Positions 7,310 to 14,425 of a stretch of DNA of 18,862 nucleotides are shown here, one piece after another. The notes beneath the pieces are model-generated. The model saw only the letters and a list, made by a program, of their open reading frames with translations, made no database searches and was not told the origin of the DNA. Each line of letters opens with the position of its first letter. The stretch's first letter is position 1. This DNA is from an uncultured Hungatella sp. GTDB lineage: Bacteria > Bacillota > Clostridia > Lachnospirales > Lachnospiraceae. The DNA is taken from positions 67,928-86,789 of the forward strand of contig CAJUPP010000002.1 of NCBI GenBank assembly GCA_910588325.1. The letters run 5' to 3'. The translations under genes and the position numbers were made by a program.

Positions 7310-8683
7310 ATGTTTCGTAAAATTTTGATTGCCAACCGGGGAGAGATTGCAGTACGAATTATCAGGGCATGCAGAGAAATGGGCATTCAGTCAGTGGCCG
7401 TGTATTCGGAAGCTGACAGGGACAGCCTTCACACTCTTCTTGCAGATGAGGCTATCTGTATCGGACCCGCACCGTCAGAGAAAAGTTATCTGAATATGGA
7501 GCAGATATTGGCAGCTACGACGGCAATGAAGGCAGAGGCTATCCATCCCGGATTTGGATTTCTTTCTGAAAATGCCAAATTTGCCCAGTTGTGCGAAAAG
7601 TGTAATATTGCTTTTATTGGTCCTTCTGCAGACATTATCCATAAAATGGGCAACAAGTCGGAAGCCAGAAAGACCATGACAGAGGCAGGAATACCTGTGG
7701 TTCCCGGAAGCAGGGAGCCGGTTTATACGGTGGAAGAGGCAAAGAAGGCGGCAGAGCTTATAGGCTATCCGGTGATGATTAAGGCCTCCTCGGGAGGCGG
7801 CGGAAAAGGTATGAGAATTTCTTATGGCCCGGAGGATTTTGATGGGAATTTTCAGAACGCTCAGATGGAGTCCATAAAAGGATTTTCTGATGATACCATG
7901 TATCTGGAAAGATATGTGGAAAACCCCCGCCATATTGAATTCCAGATTTTGGCGGACAAATACGGACATACGATTCATCTGGGAGAGAGGGACTGTTCGA
8001 TTCAGAGAAGACATCAGAAGGTGTTGGAGGAAGCCCCGTCTGTTGCAATCTCCCCGGAACTTCGCAGGCAAATGGGGGAGACAGCCGTCCGGGCAGCGAA
8101 AGCAGTGGGATATGAAAGTGCAGGCACCATTGAATTTCTGCTTGATAAAGACAAACATTTTTATTTTATGGAAATGAATACCAGGATTCAGGTAGAGCAT
8201 CCGGTGACAGAGATGGTGACAGGGATTGATTTAATTAAAGAACAGATTCGGGTTGCTGCGGGAGAGCCGCTTCAAATAACGCAGGATGATGTGAAACTTC
8301 ACGGGCATGCCATTGAATGCAGGATTAACGCCGAAAACCCGTCTAAAAATTTTATGCCCTGTCCGGGAAGGATTACCAATGTCCATGTACCCGGAGGGAA
8401 CGGTGTGCGGGTTGACACTCATATTTACAATGATTATCAGATTCCGCCTAATTATGATTCCATGCTTCTGAAATTGATTGTCCATGGGAGTGACAGGGAG
8501 TCAGCCGTGGCAAAGATGAGAAGCGCTTTGGGAGAACTGGTGATTGAGGGAACAGAGACGAATCTGGATTTCCAGTATGAGATTTTAAGTCATAAAGCGT
8601 ACCAAAAGGGAGATACGGATACCCATTTTATTCAGACTTATTTTTCGCAGTATTGTAAAGATATGGAATCCTTGAGGAAATAG
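7310..8683 (+). CDS. accC: Biotin carboxylase subunit of acetyl-CoA carboxylase
   Basis: AccC carboxylates the biotin of AccB with ATP and bicarbonate. 'MFRKILIANRGEIAVRIIRACREMG' is the classic N-terminus and fixes the start at 7310; the longer frame would run through the end of fabZ. The ATP-grasp loop KASSGGGGKGMRI, 'HIEFQILADKYG', 'ERDCSIQRRHQKVLEEAPS' and the metal/bicarbonate segment EMNTRIQVEHPVTE are all present. It has 457 residues, the normal length for a free-standing subunit with no fused biotinyl domain. It starts 11 bp after fabZ and is followed by the fused carboxyltransferase after 33 bp. Confidence 0.96.
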   Translation: MFRKILIANRGEIAVRIIRACREMGIQSVAVYSEADRDSLHTLLADEAICIGPAPSEKSYLNMEQILAATTAMKAEAIHPGFGFLSENAKFAQLCEKCNIAFIGPSADIIHKMGNKSEARKTMTEAGIPVVPGSREPVYTVEEAKKAAELIGYPVMIKASSGGGGKGMRISYGPEDFDGNFQNAQMESIKGFSDDTMYLERYVENPRHIEFQILADKYGHTIHLGERDCSIQRRHQKVLEEAPSVAISPELRRQMGETAVRAAKAVGYESAGTIEFLLDKDKHFYFMEMNTRIQVEHPVTEMVTGIDLIKEQIRVAAGEPLQITQDDVKLHGHAIECRINAENPSKNFMPCPGRITNVHVPGGNGVRVDTHIYNDYQIPPNYDSMLLKLIVHGSDRESAVAKMRSALGELVIEGTETNLDFQYEILSHKAYQKGDTDTHFIQTYFSQYCKDMESLRK

Positions 8684-8716
8684 TCAATAGGGTCAACAGG
8701 CCCGGGAGGATATGGC

Positions 8717-10444
8717 ATGTTGAGAAATATGTTTAAGAAGACTTACACACTGATTGATACGAAGTATAAGGGCAAGTCAAAACAGGAGCCGAATATACCC
8801 AAAGGCCTTTGGCTAAAATGCAAAAAATGCGGACAGATGGTGTACGGGGAGGATGTGAAGAATCATTTTTATATCTGCCCCAAATGCGGCGGTTATTTTC
8901 GGGTTCATGCCTTAAGAAGAATCGAACTGATTGCGGATCCAGGTACTTTTGAAGAGTGGAATCAGGAGATGGAATTTGTCAATCCGCTGGATTTTCCAGA
9001 GTATGAGGAAAAGGTGGCAACAGCCAGAGAAAAGACAAAGCTGAACGAGGCTGTTGTGACCGGAAAATGCCGGATAAACGGGCAGCAGACAGCACTGGGA
9101 GTCTGTGATGCCAGATTTCTTATGAGCAGTATGGGGCATGTGGTAGGAGAAAAAATTACACGAATGGTGGAACGCGCCACCAGGGAAAGGATGCCTGTGA
9201 TTCTATTTGCCTGTTCCGGAGGAGCCAGAATGCAGGAGGGATGCGTATCTCTTATGCAGATGGCAAAGACCAGCGGCGCATTAAAAAGGCATCATGAGGC
9301 AGGGCAATTGTTTATCAGTGTATTGACAGACCCTACTACTGGAGGGGTGACAGCCAGCTTTGCCATGCTGGGAGATATCATTCTGGCAGAGCCTGGGGCA
9401 TTGATTGGATTTGCAGGCCCCAGAGTGATTCAGCAGACCATTGGGCAGAAACTTCCTGCAGGGTTTCAGAGGGCAGAGTTTTTGCTGGAGCACGGGTTTG
9501 TGGATAAGATTGTGAATCGCGAGGAAATGAAAGAGATTCTTGGGCAGATTTTAGCGCTGCATACAGAAGGAAAAGAAAAAAATGAAATAAAAAAAGACCG
9601 TTATCTGGAAGTTAAGTTGGATATGGAAATGAATGATGAGGGAAACAGGGAGAAAGAGCCAAAAGAGAAAGCCTGGGATCACGTACTGCTTTCCAGAAAA
9701 GCTGACCGTCTGACAGCACTGGATTACATTGAAACAATCTTTGATGATTTTATAGAATTCCATGGAGACAGATGCTTTGGAGATGACGGGGCAATTGTAG
9801 GCGGCATCGCCAGATTTCATGGGATTCCTGTTACCGTGATTGGACAGCAGAAGGGAAAGAACACCAGAGATAATATAAAGAGGAATTTCGGTATGCCTTT
9901 GCCAGAGGGGTACCGAAAGGCTATGCGTCTGATGAAACAGGCAGAAAGTTTTGGAAGGCCTGTTATCTGCTTTGTGGATACTCCGGGTGCATTTTGTGGA
10001 ATCGAGGCGGAGGAACGGGGACAGGGTGAAGCCATTGCCAGGAATCTGTTTCAAATGTCGGATTTGAAGGTGCCGGTGCTTTCTATTATTATCGGTGAAG
10101 GCGGAAGCGGCGGGGCCCTTGCCATGGCGGTGGCAAATGAGGTGTGGATGCTGGAACACGCAGTTTATTCTGTGCTGTCTCCGGAAGGATTTGCCTCTAT
10201 TTTGTGGAAGGACAGCAAGAAGGCGGACCAGGCGGCAGAGGTGATGAAGATGACGGCAAAGGATTTGCTGGAACTTCATATTATCGACCAGGTTATTCCA
10301 GAATTGGCGCCAGCCAGCCAGGAGGTTATGGAGGAGGTTGCAGAAGAAATAAGAAGCCGGCTAGTTAAGTTTTTGATGAGATTTGCGCCTATGACAGGAG
10401 AAGAAATTGCAGGGCAGAGGTACGAACGTTTTCGTGGGATTTAA
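8717..10444 (+). CDS. accDA: Acetyl-CoA carboxylase carboxyltransferase, beta and alpha halves fused in one chain
   Basis: This 575-residue protein transfers the carboxyl group from biotin to acetyl-CoA. Residues 1-280 are AccD: a zinc ribbon with Cys35, Cys38, Cys54 and Cys57, then the crotonase-like core ('ILFACSGGARMQEG', 'SVLTDPTTGGVTASFAMLGD'). Residues 318-575 are AccA: 'DDFIEFHGDRCFGDD', 'FVDTPGAFCGIEAEERGQ' and 'IIGEGGSGGALAMAV'. Between them lies a highly charged Lys/Glu linker (about 281-317). In most bacteria these are two genes; here the frame is continuous, with no stop or start between. Single-chain carboxyltransferases with both halves are known from actinobacterial and propionyl-CoA carboxylases. 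GGGAGG lies 9 nt before the ATG. Confidence 0.93.
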   Translation: MLRNMFKKTYTLIDTKYKGKSKQEPNIPKGLWLKCKKCGQMVYGEDVKNHFYICPKCGGYFRVHALRRIELIADPGTFEEWNQEMEFVNPLDFPEYEEKVATAREKTKLNEAVVTGKCRINGQQTALGVCDARFLMSSMGHVVGEKITRMVERATRERMPVILFACSGGARMQEGCVSLMQMAKTSGALKRHHEAGQLFISVLTDPTTGGVTASFAMLGDIILAEPGALIGFAGPRVIQQTIGQKLPAGFQRAEFLLEHGFVDKIVNREEMKEILGQILALHTEGKEKNEIKKDRYLEVKLDMEMNDEGNREKEPKEKAWDHVLLSRKADRLTALDYIETIFDDFIEFHGDRCFGDDGAIVGGIARFHGIPVTVIGQQKGKNTRDNIKRNFGMPLPEGYRKAMRLMKQAESFGRPVICFVDTPGAFCGIEAEERGQGEAIARNLFQMSDLKVPVLSIIIGEGGSGGALAMAVANEVWMLEHAVYSVLSPEGFASILWKDSKKADQAAEVMKMTAKDLLELHIIDQVIPELAPASQEVMEEVAEEIRSRLVKFLMRFAPMTGEEIAGQRYERFRGI

Positions 10445-10476
10445 TCCTGCCTTGTGGAAATGGGGGATACCATAAA

Positions 10477-11610
10477 ATGTCAGGTCAGGAAATTATACAA
10501 AAAAGGACAAAGATCAATATGCCGTTGGTAATAGGAAATCTTGTAATAGAAAAGCCGGTTATTCAGGGAGGCATGGGAGTGGGAATCAGCCTTTCTTCGC
10601 TGGCGGGAGCGGTGGCAAAAGAAGGCGGCATGGGAATTATTTCAACCGCACAGATTGGATTTAGAGACCCGGATTTTAAGTCCCATCAGCTGGAGGCGAA
10701 TTTAAGGGCCATTGGAACAGAACTTAAAAAGGCCAGAGAGACCGCACCTGAAGGAGTTTTAGGATTCAACATTATGGTGGCAACTAAACAGTATGGCCTT
10801 TATGTGAAAGAGGCGGTGAAAGCAGGGGCGGATGTGATTATATCCGGGGCAGGACTTCCAGTAGATTTGCCTAAGTATGCGGCGGAGGCAGGAGGGAAAG
10901 AAACAAAGCTGGCCCCCATAGTCTCTTCTGTTAAAGCCGCTTCCATTATCTGTAAGATGTGGGATAGAAAATACCGCAGGCTGCCGGATTTTATGGTCAT
11001 TGAAGGGCCGTTAGCCGGAGGACATCTGGGATTTTCCAGGGAACAGCTGGCAGATCTGGGTGCGGATTCGGAGGATGTGGATAAGACTTTTAAAAAGGAT
11101 AGTTATGAGGAAGAGGTTAAGAATATTATCCGTTTCATCAATCAGTTGGAGGAGAAATGCGGTAAGAACATTCCAGTGGTAACTGCAGGAGGCATCTATA
11201 CCGGTGAGGATGTACTTCATCAGCTGGAACTGGGGGCAGCAGGAGTTCAGGTCGCTACCCGATTTGTTACTACGGAGGAATGTGATGCGGCGGATGCGTA
11301 TAAGCAGACATATATTGATGCAAAAAAAGAGGATATTGTTATCACGAAAAGTCCGGTAGGAATGCCGGGGAGGGCCATCAAAAATGCATTTTTGGAGAGA
11401 ATTCAGAGAGAGCGGATTGCGCCGGCTCACTGTTTTAAGTGTCTGGAACATTGCAATCCCAACGAGACACCATATTGCATTACAGATGCATTGATTCGTG
11501 CTGCTGTGGGAGATGTGGAACATGCTTTGCTGTTCTGTGGAAGCAATGCATACCGGGCAGAGAGGATTGAGACAGTGGCAGAGGTAATGAGGGATTTGGT
11601 GGGAGAATAG
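10477..11610 (+). CDS. Nitronate monooxygenase/FabK-like flavoprotein with a C-terminal cysteine cluster
   Basis: This 377-residue protein belongs to the 2-nitropropane dioxygenase (nitronate monooxygenase) TIM-barrel family, related to FabK. 'KPVIQGGMGVGISLSSLAGAVAKEGG' opens the FMN-binding barrel, 'EGPLAGGHLGFS' holds the catalytic-loop His, and 'VTAGGIYTGEDVLHQLELGAAGVQVATRF' binds the flavin phosphate. Unlike FabK in the same operon, it carries a C-terminal extension with Cys319, Cys322, Cys326 and Cys334 (CX2CX3CX7C), a spacing that could hold a metal or Fe-S cluster. It is the last gene of the operon, 32 bp after accDA, and its final codons form the left arm of the terminator. Substrate unknown; a redox role linked to lipid synthesis is inferred from position only. 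Confidence 0.85.
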   Translation: MSGQEIIQKRTKINMPLVIGNLVIEKPVIQGGMGVGISLSSLAGAVAKEGGMGIISTAQIGFRDPDFKSHQLEANLRAIGTELKKARETAPEGVLGFNIMVATKQYGLYVKEAVKAGADVIISGAGLPVDLPKYAAEAGGKETKLAPIVSSVKAASIICKMWDRKYRRLPDFMVIEGPLAGGHLGFSREQLADLGADSEDVDKTFKKDSYEEEVKNIIRFINQLEEKCGKNIPVVTAGGIYTGEDVLHQLELGAAGVQVATRFVTTEECDAADAYKQTYIDAKKEDIVITKSPVGMPGRAIKNAFLERIQRERIAPAHCFKCLEHCNPNETPYCITDALIRAAVGDVEHALLFCGSNAYRAERIETVAEVMRDLVGE

Positions 11611-11654
11611 GATGAGGAATCCTGTTCTCCCACCAAATCCCTATTTGTTTTTCC
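11590..11654 (+). terminator. Strong intrinsic terminator of the fatty acid operon
   Basis: An 18-bp perfect inverted repeat (11590-11607 with 11625-11642) is extended inward by a T-G pair and a 5-bp stem (11609-11613 with 11619-11623) around the loop GAGGA. That makes a stem of about 24 bp. ATTTGTTTTT follows. The left arm covers the last six codons of the flavoprotein gene and its stop lies within the hairpin. Confidence 0.88.
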
Positions 11655-11685
11655 GTATTATGATAATAATAACTTTATGTTATGA

Positions 11686-12385
11686 TTTATTTTTTGCTTT
11701 GGAGAAATTGCTGTAAAGAAAACGATAAAAGTTGTACATATTCCCAAAAAAGCGGAATCAAGCACAGAAGAGGAATATCTGGAGATGGATGGAGTGAAAG
11801 ATGGAATTATCGCCAATATCTATAATGCTCGCATGAACAGGGAATCATTTGCGAAGCATATAAAGGAAAAGTATCATCTTACGGGTGCTCAGATGAATAC
11901 TATCAAAGTTTATGAAGAGGGATTTTCATTGGATTATGCCATGGCCAGTGGGGTTCGTAAGTATCAGGGGTGTTGTGCGCTGGAGGGTGGTCTTATGGAT
12001 TTGGGACCGGATCCGATTCCCAGAGAGCCATTGGATACCAGATATAATGTGCATCATGGCGACAGGGCAGATTGTACAACAGTATCAGGGGTACGTGAAA
12101 AAGTATGGACAGGATTGTGTGGATAAGTTTATTAAATTTTACTGCATGCCGGCGGCTGCCCATTGCAGCGGTATTTTCATGGACTACCTGGAATGGTTGG
12201 ATATATGGTGTACCAATGGGAGATATCCAGAAGAAACATTCTATGGAACCATGGAAAAGACGGGAGGCCAGCGGCCATATATCCGTGAAAAGAACTGGGT
12301 GAAGGCATCTCTCAATATTCCTTTTTTGTATGAACCGGGAACTCGATATATGGCTGTAAGGTTATCGCTTTTGCAGGCAGTGTGA
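11686..12385 (+). pseudogene. Tannase/feruloyl-esterase-family hydrolase, degraded
   Basis: Two frames carry pieces of one family. The first (open from 11686 to about 12070) includes 'DGVKDGIIANIYNARMN' and 'LTGAQMNTIKVYEEGF', matching the calcium-binding and lid-entry region of tannases. The second (about 12063 to 12385) includes 'QIVQQYQGYVKKYGQ', 'FYCMPAAAHCSG' with the catalytic His, and 'DYLEWLDIWCTNGRYPEETF', matching the C-terminal part. The switch of frame lies near 12063-12075. The part with the catalytic Ser is absent upstream, and the lid segment between the two pieces is much shorter than in the family, so several lesions exist. No start codon or ribosome site is evident. Assignment is by motif memory; ancestral substrate unknown. 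Confidence 0.6.
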
Positions 12386-12498
12386 CAGAGGACGCAGGGA
12401 AATGCAATGAGGAAGGAATTGAGGGGTATTTTATTTTTGAGTTGCGCATAGTTTGGAATAACCGTATCTTATAGAGGATTTAAGGAAATTAAACATCT

Positions 12499-13116
12499 AT
12501 GCTGAACTATTTATGGGCTTTTATGATGCTGGTGGGAATCCTGTGGGGGGCTTTCCATGGAACTATGGCGCAGGTAACGCAGGGGGCTTTGGATGCGGCA
12601 GGAGACGCAGTAAGCCTCTGCATTACCATGCTGGGAGTTATGTCTCTTTGGACCGGAGTATTGGAGGTTGGGCAGAGGGCGGGGCTCATTGAGCAGCTGG
12701 CCAAAAGGATGTCCCCGATTCTCCGGTTTCTGTTTCCAAATTTGCCGAAGGACCATCCGGCCAATCTATCCATTGCTACCAATATGATAGCCAATATACT
12801 GGGGCTGGGATGGGCGGCGACACCGGCGGGGTTGAAGGCAATGGAGGAACTTGCGAAGTTGGAGGAGGAGAGAGGAAATCCGGCATACTTGGGTGACGGC
12901 AGGGGTACTGTTGGAAAACGGGAGCGTATTGCCAGCAATGAGATGTGTACCTTTTTGATTTTGAATATTTCTTCCTTGCAGTTGATACCGGTGAATATGA
13001 TTGCTTACAGGCAGCAGTACGGGAGCGTGAATCCGGCGGGGATTATCGCACCGGCGATTGTGGCGACGTTTATCAGTACGCTGGTGGCGGTGGTGTATTG
13101 TAAGGGGAAGGGATAG
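12499..13116 (+). CDS. spmA: Spore maturation protein A (nucleoside-recognition/gate-domain membrane protein)
   Basis: SpmA, with SpmB, is needed for full dehydration of the spore core. The 205-residue protein has membrane segments near residues 3-22, 37-58 and 178-201, with the Gate-domain segment 'TNMIANILGLGWAATPAGLKAM' between. 'ISSLQLIPVNMIAYRQQYGS' is also characteristic of SpmA. Length is normal and no frame damage is seen. AAGGAA lies about 11 nt before the ATG. Normally spmB follows at once; here a nucleotidyltransferase stub follows instead, so the pair has been separated. It is flanked on both sides by broken genes but appears intact itself. Confidence 0.88.
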   Translation: MLNYLWAFMMLVGILWGAFHGTMAQVTQGALDAAGDAVSLCITMLGVMSLWTGVLEVGQRAGLIEQLAKRMSPILRFLFPNLPKDHPANLSIATNMIANILGLGWAATPAGLKAMEELAKLEEERGNPAYLGDGRGTVGKRERIASNEMCTFLILNISSLQLIPVNMIAYRQQYGSVNPAGIIAPAIVATFISTLVAVVYCKGKG

Positions 13117-13145
13117 AAAGCGGAAAGGATGAGATTCTCTGCTTT
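13117..13145 (+). terminator. Possible weak terminator after spmA
   Basis: AAAGCGGA (13117-13124) and TCTGCTTT (13138-13145) pair over 8 bp, with one wobble, around a 13-nt loop directly after the spmA stop. The following AATATATTT is A/T-rich but not a true T-tract. Confidence 0.3.
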
Positions 13146-13165
13146 AATATATTTATAAAAGATCG

Positions 13166-13194
13166 TTGAGAAACTAAGTTTTTTGGGATATACT
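13166..13194 (+). promoter_or_regulatory. SigA-type promoter ahead of the nucleotidyltransferase stub
   Basis: TTGAGA at 13166-13171 and TATACT at 13189-13194 are separated by exactly 17 bp. The gene stub starts 54 nt after the -10 box. Confidence 0.55.
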
Positions 13195-13247
13195 TATAAA
13201 AACAGAAATGGATATTAGATTTTAGGAAATATATGAGGTAAAAAGAT

Positions 13248-13385
13248 ATGGAAGAAAGAGTAAAGAATATTACATCTGAGGTATATGAGGAACTGATGAA
13301 ATTATTTGGTGGAAAGATTGGACGCATTATTTTGTATGGTTCATATGCTCGTGGCAATATATGGATAAGGCAAGGGCAGACTTAG
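13248..13385 (+). pseudogene. Nucleotidyltransferase (MNT-like) N-terminal stub
   Basis: The 45-residue frame contains 'GRIILYGSYARGN', the GSxxxG active-site start of minimal nucleotidyltransferases such as MNT antitoxins of HEPN/MNT pairs. The catalytic Asp-X-Asp that normally follows within about ten residues is missing, since the frame leaves the family right after GSYARG and stops. It has an intact promoter and a GAGG ribosome site, so the damage is at the 3' side. The sequence from 13386 to 13474 shows nothing recognisable. Whether a HEPN partner once followed cannot be told. Confidence 0.6.
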
Positions 13386-13474
13386 CATTATGTTCCATAG
13401 TCTCTGCTAAAGGTAGACGGCTGTTTCTTAGCTTAAATCTTCGCCGTGACAGGTGCTCTGCACTCACCTTCCGG

Positions 13475-13651
13475 CTATACAACAGAAAAATTGGTCTTAT
13501 CTTTTGCAAAAGGAATTGTTTCCGCATAATAAACGATCACATTCACAATATTTGGATCATTCACCAGTTCGTTACCTGCGTCACTTAAAATGTTGTCAAT
13601 GTAGCCGGGAAGAAGATCCCGTATCACATTACAGTTATATTTCTCATTCAT
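13475..13651 (-). pseudogene. Anti-sigma factor (zinc-finger type) remnant
   Basis: The N-terminus 'NCNVIRDLLPGYIDNILSD' matches the first helices of zinc-finger anti-sigma factors of Firmicutes (CxxIRDLLPxYxD). The HxxxCxxC zinc-binding segment that should follow is absent; the frame passes into 'NDPNIVNVIVYYAETIPF' and stops at 58 residues, with no membrane segment. An AAAGGAG site precedes the ATG. The start overlaps the stop of the sigma factor remnant by 8 nt, the usual coupled order. An internal deletion is the simplest reading. Confidence 0.5.
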
Positions 13652-13948
13652 TCTTACTGATCTCCTTTCTGATTTTTTGTTTGGCGCGGAAAAAAACAGT
13701 CCTGCTCCAATTTTCACTTTTTCCCATTATTTCCCCGATTTCTCGGAAAGATAATTCTCCACTTATACGATACAATACAGCTTCTCTCTCCTGTTCTGGC
13801 AGAAGGTGGATTTCCTGATAAAGTTCTATCTTATTTTCCTGCAGAATAACAGAGTTTCCCCATCTGATATTGAAGCATCCAGCAGATCATCAGTAAGTTC
13901 CACACGTGAAATAGACATACTTGCCTTCAAAAAAGTTTCTTGTGTCAT
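13644..13948 (-). pseudogene. ECF sigma factor remnant with internal deletion and frameshift
   Basis: The C-terminal half reads 'LPEQEREAVLYRISGELSFREIGEIMG' and continues to 'FFRAKQKIRKEI', a full region-4 helix-turn-helix of an ECF sigma factor, ending at 13644. Ahead of it, in a different frame, 'TQETFLKA' is the end of the region 2 helix. Between them, region 2.3-2.4 (DNA melting and -10 recognition) is missing, and the frame shifts by one near 13820-13835. N-terminal residues before TQETFLKA are also absent. So the protein cannot work as a sigma factor. It lies upstream of its anti-sigma remnant on the same strand. Confidence 0.65.
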
Positions 13949-13985
13949 TTCCCCTGCCCTTTATATTCCATTAATTTATAATTCG

Positions 13986-14344
13986 TTACAGAAATTTGTT
14001 GGAGCCGCTCATCATCAGCTGGTGGAGAGGGTTCAGATAACAGATGACTTCCTTGGTGATGCCTGTTGTACCGTAAGTCCGCAGTGCCTGTCCACCAAAG
14101 CATATTGTTCAAAGTTCATCGTCAGCCCACAGTCAGCAAACAGCTTTTGCAAAATTTTCTCAAAGAAAATCGGCTCCTGGCAGATGCTGGTAATCTTGTC
14201 GGCGATTTCCGGTACTTTGTTGATGTTATACTGAGCCAGGTCAGCTACATCATCTGATGCCGCAGCATGGGCATTCCAAAGTATGGTAAAGAGCGGGACA
14301 GCCGATGATTCGCACTTTAGGATGCTGAAATCGTGGATTCGCAT
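13986..14344 (-). pseudogene. Uncertain remnant, perhaps the C-terminus of a metallo-beta-lactamase-fold hydrolase
   Basis: The minus strand carries 'ADKITSICQEPIFFEKILQKLF' followed by 'CGLTMNFEQYALV', a pattern recalled from the C-terminal helical part of some Firmicute MBL-fold hydrolases. Past that point the sense continues better in another frame ('TYGTTGITKEVICYLN'), which stops at 13986, so a frameshift near 14085-14095 is likely. The N-terminal metal-binding domain is absent. Family assignment is from memory and weak. Confidence 0.3.
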
Positions 14345-14425
14345 TTATTCCGTATGGCTTATTATAAAAATATGTAGCCTGTCAGGGCAAAATTTGATAC
14401 AATAGACTAAGGAAATAAAGGAAAA

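Noticed and set aside
9551..10279. Minus-strand frame of 242 codons inside accDA
   Set aside because: Shadow of the conserved AccA half; no motif and no ribosome site.
12436..12475. TTGCGC-17-TATCTT upstream of spmA as a promoter
   Set aside because: Both boxes match poorly and the surrounding sequence is pseudogene debris.
13361..13588. Plus-strand frame beginning MDKARADLAL, considered as a HEPN partner of the nucleotidyltransferase
   Set aside because: Only the first few residues are suggestive; the rest is basic and Arg/Leu-rich with no HEPN motif, and it runs antisense to the anti-sigma remnant.
13806..14234. Plus-strand frame of about 140 codons
   Set aside because: It is the antisense of the ECF sigma and hydrolase remnants, which have clear family motifs on the minus strand.
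14394..14403. TTGATACAAT upstream of the kinase gene as a promoter
   Set aside because: TACAAT could be a -10 box, but no acceptable -35 box lies 16-18 bp upstream; too weak to call.
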